This document shows positions 1-11,540 of a stretch of DNA of 64,000 nt, piece after piece; within the stretch, counting starts at the first letter, position 1, and every line of letters starts with the position of its first letter. Location of the stretch: positions 37,982,501-38,046,500 of the forward strand of contig CM028328.1 in assembly GCA_016647705.1 (NCBI GenBank). The letters are read 5' to 3'. The DNA is from Eucommia ulmoides (Eukaryota; Streptophyta; Magnoliopsida; Garryales; Eucommiaceae). Below the pieces are notes generated by a model. That model made no database searches. It was not told where the DNA came from and saw only the letters and a list, made by a program, of their open reading frames with translations. Position numbers and translations under genes: made by a program.

Positions 1-1805
1 CCCAGTTGAAAACTGGGGCTCAGTGGTACATACTTCTCATGGGAAGTGGATCACAATTTTAAATTTTCCCCAACCCAAGTTGGGATAAATCCAATCAAGA
101 AATCTCAAAAGAAAAAATCTGATATAATGTTCCCCAGTCGTAAGTTGGGGCGAATGAATAAATCTTGGGGGGTTTGGAAAAATGTGATAGAACCCAAATG
201 GGCTTCCTACATATTTCTAATCAAGTGTTTAAGTCAAAGACACATTTTAGACAGTATAATTTTAGTTCTGAAAGAATATTGAAACTGCGTGGGTTGCTAA
301 CTTAAGTGTTATGTAGTTTCAAACAACAACTATTTGTTAATTTGTACAACCGAAACCTACTTGAGTTGCCTATGTATCCTTCTCTTCATTAGGACTCAAG
401 TCGAAATGTAGTTCAGAATGATGATTCTGTTTGATTGGGCGACCAAAAACAACAAATTGGTAAGAAAAATCTACGCGACTCTTCTTGGTTATGAGCGTTA
501 GACAAATGCTTCTGCAATCAGAGGCGATAATGGAAAATAATACACCCACTATCGAAGGCGAAAACATATATTTTCATCATGAGAGATGGGAAAAAATGCC
601 TTCATCATTGGATATGGGAAGACACACTTCCATCATAAAAGACAGGAATACACGATATGATTTGTTTAAGTGCACGACCAAACCCGTATGGGTTGCCAAC
701 GTATCCTTATTTTCTAGGTTAGGAATCAGGTCGACACGTAGTTCATCTCAATAAATGACTAGTTTAAGTAGTACGATCGAACCAGTATGGGTTGCTTACA
801 TATCCCTGTTTTCGCAAGAAATCAGGTAAAAATGTAGTTCGGCGTAAAGTGGTAATTAATGAGCCTTAACCTAAGACTAGGGACAAAAACAAACACGAAA
901 TCCCGTAGGAAAATCCTAAATACGGTAAAATATGCCCCAGTCTCTGATTGGGGTAGTGAATGGATAAGCTCCGTAAGGAATCAAATCCGACACCTACTAA
1001 TGTAAAGTAAGGAACGTAACCGGTGTAAAATATGCCCCAGCCTGTGGACTCGGGAAGATATTTAATAGTTGTTGTAAGAAAAGCTAAGTCGGCATACTTT
1101 GTTTTTTTCTGAGGTGATAAAAAAAAAAATTCAAAATAAATTAGGTAAATCCCTATACATGCCCATCAGCGTATTATCAGGTGGTGACGGAAAGGGTTTC
1201 TACAAATAGAACCCCATTCTAGGATTCGTCCGTTGGTACAATATCCAGGCCAACTAGTTTGTCATTAAGTATTGATAGATTTGATAGAATGATTACCTGT
1301 AGTGGAAAGGCTTGTAGATCAATAATTGGTATTGAATGGAGAACCTCCTACTTCTCATCTGGTCATTACTTCGAGTATTCGTGTTTTGAATGCTGATACT
1401 AGAATAACCTGTGTATGTTTTCCAGTATTTTAAGAATCAAATAAATGTTAGAATAAATAAAAGAAACTCCCGTCTCCCTTTTTTTGTCTTGTCGCTTAAA
1501 TGGTGTATGTTGACTTCTCTCCTTAAAAGTTGGCAAATCCTCATATATCGGTGGACTTATTCTTTCGACCGAAACCACTATCTTAAGGTAATTCTTTAGT
1601 ATACCAAACTTGTCTCAGAATTGACTCTTTATATCGAAATTCAAGTCTTCTAAGGTGCATAATGTTTTCCTGGTCTACGGCTTGCTATTGCTATCTGTTT
1701 TCTAAATTAGGAAACGAGACTTAAAGAGGGTGAACACCTTTGATGTTTTGTGTACTGTTGGGATAGTAAAGATATCAGATGTCCATGGAACAAAATTACT
1801 TTAAG
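1..1805. repeat. Degraded LTR-type sequence with dispersed short repeats
   Basis: No gene is supported here. Two degenerate motifs recur. One is a run of C's followed some bases later by a run of G's, giving small stems (near 1-18, 131-149, 934-952 and 1033-1053). The other is a block reading roughly GTTGCC-AC-TATCC, followed about 30 bases later by CAGGTCGA-A-GTAGTTC (near 365, 690 and 790). Such blocks are common in plant gypsy LTR and UTR sequence, so I infer a degraded LTR. It is cut at its right edge by the family A solo LTR. Short ORFs here lack any recognisable domain. Confidence 0.5.
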
Positions 1806-3536
1806 AGTAATGTCGAATCCAAGGTTTTGATAAACAATTAAGTATTAAAAATTTTGGTGGAACTAATGGTTTTATCGAGTGTTTCAGATTTATAATTCCA
1901 TGTATGCGATTAAGAAAAAGACCTCATGAAGAAAATATGAAAGGTGCAAGATGGATGTAATGAAGTTGTGAAGAGTTTTGAAGACCTTAAAGAAAAATAG
2001 GTGAAAACAACTATCTACTTATATACTCTTAATGAAACTCAAATTAGGATCACACATGACACTTAAAATAAGTTAATTATATGTGTGTCTTGATAAGAAG
2101 GGATAAGTTTAAGATCCTAAAATGAGATATTGTATGTGCTCTTTATATGAAATGAATTTGATAATTGACCTAACTAGAAAACATATTTTAAAGTATAAAA
2201 AGTTAAGTTTTCGAGTCAATTCGGTCAACCGAGAAAAACAATCAATCAACTGAATCAAACAATGTGTTTTGGAGTTCAAATGAGGTGCTACTGATTTAAT
2301 CGGTCAACTAAAAAAAATTGGTCGGTCAACCGTTAGAAATAGTGGTTGAATTAGTGAAAAAAGTGAGCATATTGATCCAACCGATCAACTAAACGAAGAG
2401 GGTCAGTCAATCATTTGAGTCAGTAGACGAATTGAAGGAAAAATAGATCACACTGATCCATTCGGTCAACTGAGTGAGTTAGTTAAGAATTTGGGATATT
2501 TGATCTCCTGGTCAAAAACTTTCTATTTTTTATGATTCCAAGGGATGGATTTGGGGATTTGAACTTAATTTGACTATCAACAACTTATCCCTATTGATAT
2601 GGTCCATATATTTTAAGATTATCCTAATTTTAATGATTTAATACTTCTTATTTCTATGATTTTAAATCGAGAATAGATTTATGAACTCAATTGAGAGAAT
2701 TAAAAGTTATTTTGAAATAAAATACACTTGAAATGAAAGGTTTTCATATATGTGGTCAAAGAATGTCATTAAGTGGCATACCTTTGAGAAACTAACCATT
2801 TGAGGGATACTTATTTGTCTAGGAATATAGACTTGCAGGAATTGAGTTGATTACATCAAGAACAATCAGTTTGAGTTATTCTGAGAGTAATATTTATGCT
2901 GAGATTTTTGGGAGATATTTATTCTAAGTTCTTGATCTAAAGCGCTTGTGGTTTGGCGTCACTGACTTGAGTTATATTGCTATTCTATCCTTTGGTGTTT
3001 CTCGGTGAGATCTATCCGAGATTTATTATTTACTTTGAAGTTATATTTTTAATTGCTTGGTATAGGATTGATTAGAAAATCGTTTTAAACTTAAAAGCCT
3101 AAAAATCTTTTTTAAACGATTTTTGTTTGCTTATCTGATTACGTGCTTAAATTGGGCTACTTACTTTATTAATTAATCAGTTTTTATTTGCCTCATATTA
3201 TATCTATCGCATAGTAATTATTCAGATCATTAATTGAGTATATTCGGATTAAAGTGGTAGAAGCTCCTTATGTAATATCCCAAAAATTTATATTTTTGAA
3301 AATATTATTTTATATAAATTTAATATTTTTGGGATTATTTTGTAAATTTATAGTACAAATAATATTTGATAATTTTTGTAAATTAGATGTTAATTTTAAA
3401 TTGACATTTAAAAGTTTTGGGACTATCGTGTTATTTAAAATATACTTTTAGAAGTTTTGGGGTATAATTAATGTTTTTTTTATTTTAAGAGGAAGTATTG
3501 TGTAAATAAATAATAAATAAATAAATGAAAGGTTGC

Positions 3537-3569
3537 AATCAGTTTCCTTCTTAAAGAAGGAAACTGATT
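3537..3569. repeat. Perfect 16-bp inverted repeat (hairpin)
   Basis: The arm AATCAGTTTCCTTCTT is followed by a single A and then its exact reverse complement. The stem is 16 bp with a 1-nt spacer. It sits in the left part of the nested insertion, about 170 bp before the family A LTR copy A2. Confidence 0.9.
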
Positions 3570-3738
3570 AAAACCACAAATTAGAAAACCTATATATATA
3601 TCACGTGTTAACATAATATGCATATTATTAATATAATAATAATAATAACAATAAGGCAATGATCAAAATCGTAATATATAGAGAGTTATATACTAAGTTA
3701 AAGGGAGGAGCTTGTATGATCTTGTATTAATACAAATA

Positions 3739-6070
3739 TGTTGGCCCAATGAACTACCCAAGAGGGGAGGTAAAATGGGTAGTGATAAAATTTATCGGAA
3801 TATAACACTTAAAAAATTCAAACAATTAATTTTATCCTAAAATTAATTATTATCGTTATAGCAGTGGATATATGTTATCAACTAGATGCACACCAAACAA
3901 CAATATATAAGTAAAATAAATAAAGCAACAAACCACGATATATCATAGTTCACCAAGCTATTCTTGGCTAATCTAGTCCTCCGAGCCCTACGGAGATTCG
4001 CACCCACTAAACTCAAGATTTCTTTATAGGTAGAAACTAAACCCTCACAACGATTCTTTTCGTAGGCACAGAATCAACCTTTACAATCCATTTTCACAGG
4101 CTCAGGAATAACCTTATCTTTTTCTCAGGTTCAAGACTAACATAATCCTTTCATATGCTAAGGATTAACCTATTTCTATTATAGGAATAATCACGACCTA
4201 ATTCTTTTTATACCTTAGGCTAAAAAATTAAACCTCACACAAATACGCTCCAAATATCCTTTTACCCGGTAAGGATTGAACCGTTACAATTCACTCACAA
4301 ATTTAATCAAGGAAGAATTAACATCTAATTTTTTTATACCTTAGGCAAAGATCAAAACCCCAATCTCTTTACCGGAAGAGATTAAAACCAACTATCCTTG
4401 ATTAGACACTCTCAGTAGTATCTAATCTGACACTCAACTCACCAATTACAAACAATTGATAAGTGATTTTCCTACACGGACCTTCTACCACTCCACATAA
4501 ATTCAAATTCAATTAACGTCTCGATACTAGTGATTAAAAAGTGAGAATTTCAAAATCTAATAAATAAAGATGGGTACCAAACAATTAAGCACGTAATCAG
4601 ATTTTCTCAAGAAATTGTTTCAAATGATAATTTTCAATAAAAAATTCAAAAAACAATTTCAAAAATCAAATTCCAAATAATAAATAATATAAACAAGCAA
4701 CAAGTAATAATAAGTAATTTGGAAAGATCTAACCAAGATTCCACCGAAAAATTAATGATTAGAATTGCAGTGAAACTTCAGATCGGTAGTAGCAATAATC
4801 CACAACAAATATTTCTCAAGAACAACTCTCAGAAAAGTTCTCACAATCCACTCAGTATGATTACTCTTAGAAAGAACGAGAGCTGAATAACTCAGAATAG
4901 TTTGGATTCTCTTGATATCTTATTGATTTATGTTAAATCAACAGGTCTATTTAAAGCTTCTTAAAACAAGCCCTATAACGGCTAGTTCCCATAAATCATG
5001 GCACTTAATTACACCAATAGACCCTCTATATCATAATGATTCATTCCTAATATAATTCTCTTAAAATATTCAATTAATTCCCTCAAACTTTTACACAGTC
5101 TCAATAAGATAAGATTGAAAGATTTATATGTATCAAATTGAGAAATATCAAAACTACTTGAACCATATCTATAGGGATAACTAAATATTAATTAAATAAC
5201 TCAAAACATATCAGATCACTAAGATATCTCACATATCTTAACCATAAAACAGCTAATAACGACTACATTTTGAATAAAATCCGAAATTCCATAAATCCTA
5301 AAACAGCTTCATCTGTCAATCGGCCAAGACCCATCGGTCGACCGCCCAATTCAGGATGTAGCCAAGCCAAAATCTCTTCGCCCATCGGTCGACTACCCAT
5401 CCATCACTTATCGACTGGATGATTCAGAGAGTTTCATAAGTCGACCTATCTGTCGACTTAAAGATTCAGAAAGTTCATTCTCTGATCACAAGTCGAATCA
5501 CCTGTCGACCTAGAGATTCAGAGACTTCTTGTTTTAAGCTCAGGTCGACCTACCCATCGACTGAGAGATTCATCAACTTCATTCATTAATCACCATTCGA
5601 CTTACCTGTCGATTGAGAGATACTAGAATCCTCTCCTGAATTCGTTTTAAATCCAATTTCATCGACGTTTTCTCTCATTTAATCGATTTCTTTTCTCGGT
5701 TAGCTCCACTAAACTCTTAAATTCAATTTTAATCAATTATCAATGCTTCTTTTTTAATTATACATAGGAGAAAATAATTTAACTAATTAGGATCCTATAA
5801 AAAATACACATAATTATAAAAAGCATTTTTGTGTCGTGTGTGATCCTAATCGGGATACATTAAGAGTAAAAATTTAACCTGAGTTGTTTTCCCTAGGTTC
5901 TTCAATTTCTTTGGTCTCTTAACGTCCATCTTCTTTGTCAATCTCTTCAGTATTCATTTTCTTCATGATAATATCTTCATTGGAACTTATAAATTGAAAC
6001 ACTCAATAAATCCATTAGTTTCACTAAAAACAACAATATTTAATTGTCCATAAAAATCTCAGGATCGACA
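3739..6070 (-). mobile_element. Family A LTR, copy A2, probable 3' LTR of a truncated element
   Basis: Read on the + strand it starts TGTTGGCCCAATGAACTACC and ends GGATCGACA. This is the reverse orientation of A1 and closely parallels the copy at 48535-50599. The flanking 5-mers differ (AAATA and ATCTC), so it is not a clean solo LTR. Directly right of it lies ATCTCCCTATTTTTTAT, which on the - strand reads as a polypurine tract abutting the LTR start. I therefore infer a 3' LTR with its internal region to the right. A cluster of GTCGAC-type motifs lies at 5320-5610. Confidence 0.75.
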
Positions 6071-7760
6071 ATCTCCCTATTTTTTATGATGATAATTAAC
6101 TTTGATGTTTTCTTCAAAACAATATGTAACCATACTCCCCCTGAATCTGAGGGCAGGTTCTTTAACTCGTTAAGGTAAAGTAATAAAGATAATCATAAGA
6201 TTTTCAACAAAGAATAAATTTCAATATATAATAAACTCCCCCTTAAGATATTCAACAAAATAATTCAAGCTCCCCCTTAAGATATTCATTAAAACACGAA
6301 CTAATTCTCCCCATTTGTCATCTTAAAAAAAATGGAAAAGGGGAACAAAAAATATCACTATTTTAAACAAATGTCATGAACATTAATTTTCCACTAGAGA
6401 TTTAGTGAGTATAAAAAACTAATCAAAAGTATCAAAATCTTCAATATCATCTTTTTCAATTTAATTATAACACATTATTTCCCCACTTATAAAAACTTCT
6501 CCTCTTAAATAATTGTAAACAAACAAATTCATGTATAGGAGAATAATTCTGAGGCAATCAAAATATTTCAACAATATAACATGCAATCACATAGTTTCAG
6601 TTATGTCCACATGCCTTACTCATGATACCAAAAACTGTCTTCCTATTAGATAGAATCAAGCCATATAATCTTTAATGCACTAGAATAGGAAGCATATCTC
6701 AATGAAAATTTACCAATATAAATTTAGTGCAGGCATAAATATGGATAAGTACATATTTCTCTCATAAAATATCAACTCCTTTTTTAAACAATAATCATTA
6801 ATAAAAACGTGATACATTAGATGAAAACTAGACACATAATGATTATAGGGATATCCATGTGCAGTGGTATCATGCTATATATTCAGAGATCATGCAGATT
6901 AACAAAATCCTGCAATATATATATATATATATATCAATAAATCAATAGAAATCCATGCATGCATATAATTAAAGCATGATATTTAATTTCCTACATAATT
7001 ATGCCAAATTAAGATTGTTTTACCATTGAGTTAAATGAAGATTCAACTCTAATCAATTATCTTCTTGAATCCATCTTATTTTTATTCTTAACTCAACTTT
7101 GAGTTTTGATATGAATATTTGTTTCTCCTTGAGTAATCTTTTAACCTGAAACTCTTTGAAACATGCTTGGAAGAAAATCATTAGTAATAATTAAGTGAAC
7201 ATATTTATCAATTATTCTCATCAATATGCATGATCACTAATTAATTCCAAAAAATCATAATCCTATCAATTAATGAAATTATCTCAAGTAACATGTTCCT
7301 TATAATCATTAACACATAAGAACATGAATCTTAATAATAACATGCATAATAAAATTTTAAAACCCTTCCAAAATAATAATCATTTGAAAATCTTTAATAT
7401 ATCATGATATTATGCATTATAATAAATCAAGATATTATTTTAAGAAGCATAACATATCAGCTCAATCCAATACATTTGTATAAAAGATATATTCATGAAT
7501 AAGAGCACATTATACAAATGATCTTGCTAACATGCGACAAATCGTTAACACTACTTAGTGAGAGCACAAATACTTAATTCATTTTCTAAATTATGTAACA
7601 TGTTTCACAATCAAACACATGATAACTATTCGATATAAGTACATTATAAAAACATGTTAATATATTTTAATTAAATGTGATTACCAGAATCACCATGTAA
7701 TATTTCTAAGACAACAAGTAACGCATCATTTAAAATAAGTATTAGAAACCATTACCAATT
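6071..7760 (-). mobile_element. Noncoding internal 3' region next to LTR A2
   Basis: AT-rich sequence with no coding potential. It carries repeated polypyrimidine blocks on the + strand (polypurine on -), including CTCCCCCTTAAGATATTCA at about 6236 and again at about 6270, plus similar blocks near 6071 and 6310. Multiple PPT-like tracts next to a 3' LTR occur in some plant LTR retrotransposons, for example Sire-like copia; assignment to that group is only a guess. An (AT)n run lies at 6913-6932. No gag or pol remnant was recognised. Confidence 0.45.
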
Positions 7761-7939
7761 TACCTATTTGAAAAGTCGGGAATCTCCCTCTTTAACAAAT
7801 TTAATAAATTTAAATCGCGAGGGATTAGGAGTACTTTTTATATCTTTTGGGGCAATTTTACTTTTTACTTCATTTGTACTCATGATTGATTTGGGTGCGC
7901 AATTCTTCTTGGCCTGTTCGTATCCTCTCTGTCTTTGAT

Positions 7940-8150
7940 TATTTTCATTTGATACATTGATGATTCTCTTTGCACATATCTCATGTGGCTTCTCGATGAT
8001 ATCCCATCTTGGCTTTGGTAAATCTTTATGCTTTGCGCGTGTCTCTTATGGTTTTCTTGCAATTTCACACTTTGTCTTTGGTGCATTTTTTTGTTTTGCA
8101 CGCGTTGCTTGTGGATCCTTGATGACATCTTGTCTTGATTTTAATATAAC
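7940..8150. repeat. Degenerate tandem repeat, about 63-bp unit, three copies
   Basis: Three successive blocks share the order TTTGC-C, T-TTATGG or TGTGG, a TTTC-like stretch, and CTT-GTCTTTGGT. They begin near 7966, 8027 and 8090. The repetition keeps a 126-codon frame open on the + strand and an 82-codon frame open on the - strand. Neither looks like a known protein, so I treat both as products of the repeat. It lies within the nested insertion in A1. Confidence 0.5.
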
Positions 8151-9514
8151 TTCTTTGTTTGTTCCTTCGGATCCATTTCCAACACTATGTAACTCTGCAC
8201 AAGACATTTCAACAACTTTCATCGGTATCTTTTTTATTTTTGATACGTCTTTGTTAGATATAAACTTAGGGTTCCGAAACGGACACGATACTTTAAATGC
8301 CCAACCCTATTGCAACTGCACTAGGAATTTTATTTGAATGTATTTGAAAACAGTGTGGCGACAGCAATTTCATTTAGATTTCTATTTAATTTTTAATGGT
8401 TGAATTTATTATTTACTATTATAAAATTAACTCAAAAATTCGTTAATTATATTTATCGTCTTGTGAAATTTTCCAAATTGTTATAAAATGAAAAGTTGGT
8501 TATTCAATTAATATTTATATAATGAAATGTTAATGAAATGTGGTTTCCAGATTTGTCTCCCTATTCCATGTGCACTTTAGGAAAAATAACTAATTTTGAT
8601 ACGCATATATAAACATATATTAAGATCCAAGCATATTTGCAACAAAACACGTTTTTTTGTTGGAGAAATTATAAATATATTTTAACAATAAATATTGGTC
8701 ATTCAATTGTAGTCGATAATTAAAATTATCACCATTGTTGTAAAATTTATCGAATTTTATATAACAAAATATTGGTTATTCAAATTTAGTACAAATTCTC
8801 CAAAGGGAAAAACCATATGGCGACCCTGGAAAACCAGGTCATCACATATTGTGAGAAGAAACTTACATTTTTTGTATTTGTGAACAGTAGATAAGACACG
8901 TTTGGGACGGTGTTAAGTCAGCGTAGCTAAATTTCGATCTTTTTCTTGTGAAAAAATCAGGGTTTGATCTTTGTCTGGGTAAAAAGGTTAGGTTATTTTT
9001 TTCCCCTGAAAAGAATTAGGTCTTGATTGATCTTGCAATTGAATTATTTTTGAGTGATTTGTAAAGGTTCATCATTCCCTGTGAAAATGATAAGTGAGAG
9101 AGAGTCAGGTTTTTCTTTAGCTTTATAAAAAGATAGGGTTCATCCTTAACCTGTGAAAAGGAAAAATTGTAAAGGTTGATTATGTGCCTGCAAAAGAATC
9201 GTGAGTTGTAAGGGTTTAGTTCCTACCTGGTAAAGGAATTTGGGGTTTAGTGGATTGCAAATCTGTATGGAGCTCGGGGGATTGGACGTAGGCAAGACTA
9301 GCTTAACTAAACCAAGATAAATTCTTGTGTACTGCATTGATTTATTTTAAATCTCGTGTTTGGGGTGTGCTCTTAGTATTAAACACACATCCACTGCGTA
9401 TAAAGATAATAATCTATTTGGGAAATTTGATTATTTGTGTTTAAATAAATTAATTGTTTAAATTTGATAACTATCCAATTCACCTCCACTTATGGGTAGC
9501 TCTTTGGGCCAACA

Positions 9515-9597
9515 AGTAATGTTTTAAATTTTCTATTACTTCTTTCCTTTAATCTTATGTCGTTTTCCCTTTTTACTATCTGTATTGAAATATTACT
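9515..9597. other. Short spacer between solo LTR A1 and element B1
   Basis: It starts with the AGTAA duplication of A1 and ends with the TTACT duplication of the B1 gypsy element. It is part of the older sequence into which both inserted. Confidence 0.7.
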
Positions 9598-10345
9598 TGT
9601 TGGTGTCTAAAATTGGTGAGCAAGGCAGTATGGTCCAAAAAGGAAATATGCGTACGAGATTGTTAATGGCATGGAGGACTGGAGAATTTAGAGGTCCTGA
9701 TGCTTTGGATATTACTGCAATCCGATCCGAGTTCTCAATCTTACCCGAGATCCTGTTTGGACTCCAAGATTAATTCCTCTCTAGATTCCATTCCGATCTC
9801 CAAGCTGAGCTCTGCTCTTTCACTCCGAGCACATGCACACAGACTCACCGGTGTTGTACCCGATAAAGTCCCTTTGGCGTGAGAGTAAGTATCTAGAGGA
9901 AAATGGCTAATATATCTAATGTTAGTAGAGAAGACGTACAGTTCGGCATTGGATGCCATGAGGTATTTATAGGCGCTAGGCTCGATTAGCGCCGCAAAAT
10001 TGGGGAGCTGACCTCGGGTTAATCATCCTAATTTGCTAGGCAGCCAATGAGCAAGCAGATTAGTGCTCTAATAATCTGGGTTGGGCTTTTGGGAACACCT
10101 GTAAAGGCCCATGGGTCAGAACCTCAAGACGGCTCGGAGAGGCCCCGAGTATGGAGATGACGAGCGGAGAGTGCTCAAGTTCGTCAGCTTGGCCTAGAGT
10201 TTACCAGCTGGGCCAGACTTCTTTAGCCCAGCAGAGCGATTCTCAGTTCGGCCTGGAGGGAACTCCCGGCTCCCAACCTGGCCATTTTTCCATACTTGGA
10301 GCCATATCCTCTACGTAACGTATGTAACGAAATTCCTCCACATCA
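9598..10345 (-). mobile_element. 3' LTR of gypsy element B1
   Basis: About 748 bp, TG to CA on both strands. The element's TATA motif (TATAAATA on the - strand) lies at 9964-9971. Immediately right, 10346-10359 reads GTTACCCCCCAAAT, which on the - strand is a polypurine tract (ATTTGGGGGGTAAC). That marks this as the 3' LTR of a - strand element. It keeps an internal stretch near 9820-9865 that the other LTR has lost. Confidence 0.9.
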
Positions 10346-10756
10346 GTTACCCCCCAAATCCCAATGGCGAGAGTGAAATGTGATAGACTCGGGATTTTCA
10401 TGAAATAATTCTATATAGACTCGACTATTACTTGTTGTTCGTTTTGTTGAACGTTGCTATTGTGGTTGTTAATCAATGGCCCCATTGGCCATAAATACTT
10501 GTGCCCTGGTGTATCTAGAATGTGTTTAGGTTATCCCGTCAATGCTAGATCGAAGCAGGTGGCCAAGAAACCAAATCCACAAGCCAAAACTACATCTTCC
10601 AATGGCCCAGAACTTGATTTATGTACGCCCCCCTTAGAAATAGAGAGTAACAGCTTGTTGTTAACCCTTTGGGATGATCAGACGGCGGAGAAGGCATTAA
10701 AAATAACTCCAAAAACCAAAAATAACTTTAATACCTCTTAAGTGTGTAGAATCCAG
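10346..10756 (-). other. Polypurine tract and 3' UTR of element B1
   Basis: The polypurine tract sits at the left edge against the 3' LTR. The remainder is noncoding 3' UTR; a 95-codon frame on the + strand (10454-10741) has no recognisable domain. Confidence 0.6.
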
Positions 10757-11240
10757 GCTGAGGGTATGACAGTTTGTCATCTCAACTCGGAATCTTTCAC
10801 CTTGGTCCGCCAGTCTCCAACGTGAAAATGTTGGGTTCCATACTTGAAAAGCCCCAGCTGAGAGTACGGCAGCTCGTCAGCTCAGGCAATGCTCCAAACT
10901 TCAAAGAGGTTTCATATTTTGGGTACATTCGAGCTGAGAGTACGATAGCTCGTCAACTCGGATCATGGAAAAATCTTCAACGGGTTTTCATATTTTGGGA
11001 ATGTCTGAGCTGAGAGTACAGCGACTTGTCAACTTGGACCATGGCAGAATCTTCCAAAAGGGTCTAGATATTTTGGGCATGTTTGAGCTGAGAGTACGGC
11101 AGCTTGTCAGCACGGACCATGGAAGAATCTTCCAAGAGGGTCTCTATATTTTGGCCATATCCAAGCTGAGAGTACGGTAGCTCGTCAATTCGCATAATTC
11201 TTCTCACTTGCAAACTTTTGAAGGAATAAAGGTTTGAGAC
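10757..11240. repeat. 3'-UTR tandem array, unit about 76-78 bp
   Basis: Units start with GCTGAG at 10757, 10857, 10933, 11009, 11087 and 11165. The spacing is 100 for the first, diverged unit and then 76-78 bp. Each opens with an imperfect palindrome, GAGCTGAGAGTACGGCAGC followed by TCGTCAGCTC, then a stretch such as CATGG-A-AATCTTCCA and TATTTTGGGCAT. The array lies between the antisense gene and the 3' LTR of B1. Tandem arrays at this position are known in plant Tat/Ogre elements. Confidence 0.88.
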
Positions 11241-11254
11241 TTCCCCTTTTTGAT

Positions 11255-11540
11255 TATGTTCGATCTGGAAGTACATCGACTCGTCAGCTCATACATTTCT
11301 TCTTACTTTAACATCTTGGAAGGAAGGAAGGTTTGAGACTTTCCCCTTTTTTATCATGTCCGAGCTGGGGGTACCTCGGCTTGTCAGCTCAGGTATTTCT
11401 TCTTACTTCAACATCTTGGAAGGATGGAAGATTTAGGTTTCCCCTTTTTTATCATGTCCAAGCTGGGAATACGTCGACTCGTCAGCTCAAGCATTTCTTC
11501 TTATTTCAACATCTTGGAAGGAAGAAATGTTTGAGGATTC
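11255..11540. repeat. Second 3'-UTR tandem array, unit about 98-100 bp
   Basis: Three units follow the first array. Each begins with a GAGCTGGGGGTAC-like start (11263, 11362, 11460), then a TCGTCAGCTCA core, TTTCTTCTTACTTCAACATC, TTGGAAGGA and a TTCCCCTTTTTTATCATGTC tail. The start and the TCGTCAGCTC core are shared with the 76-78-bp array, so the two arrays seem to have amplified from a common seed with different tails. Confidence 0.85.

Larger units (their letters stand above)
3271..8848. mobile_element. Nested retroelement-derived insertion inside LTR A1
   Basis: This block interrupts solo LTR A1. It begins TGTAATATCCC, a common opening of plant Ty3/gypsy LTRs, and stops near ATCACA at about 8848, where the A1 sequence resumes. 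No matching TSD is visible at the two joints, so the exact ends are uncertain and more than one event may be involved. Inside are a perfect hairpin (3537-3569), a family A LTR (3739-6070), an AT-rich stretch with polypyrimidine blocks, and a degenerate 63-bp tandem repeat. No intact gene was found. Confidence 0.55.
1811..9514 (+). mobile_element. Solo LTR, family A, copy A1, interrupted by nested insertion
   Basis: The element begins TGTCGAATCC at 1811 and ends GGGCCAACA at 9514. The 5 bp on each side are identical (AGTAA at 1806-1810 and at 9515-9519), a target site duplication typical of integrase insertion. Only 1811-3270 and about 8849-9514 belong to the LTR itself. The two parts line up with the left and right portions of the uninterrupted copy at 38304-40678, joined at the GTGGTAGAAG motif (3254 here, about 39931 there). 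The middle 5.6 kb is later-inserted sequence. No internal coding region remains, so this is a solo LTR left by recombination. The LTR contains several GGTCAACCGA-like motifs. Confidence 0.85.

Noticed and set aside
7957-8337. 126-codon + strand ORF
   Set aside because: The frame follows a degenerate 63-bp tandem repeat in a retroelement insertion; no known domain and no gene context.
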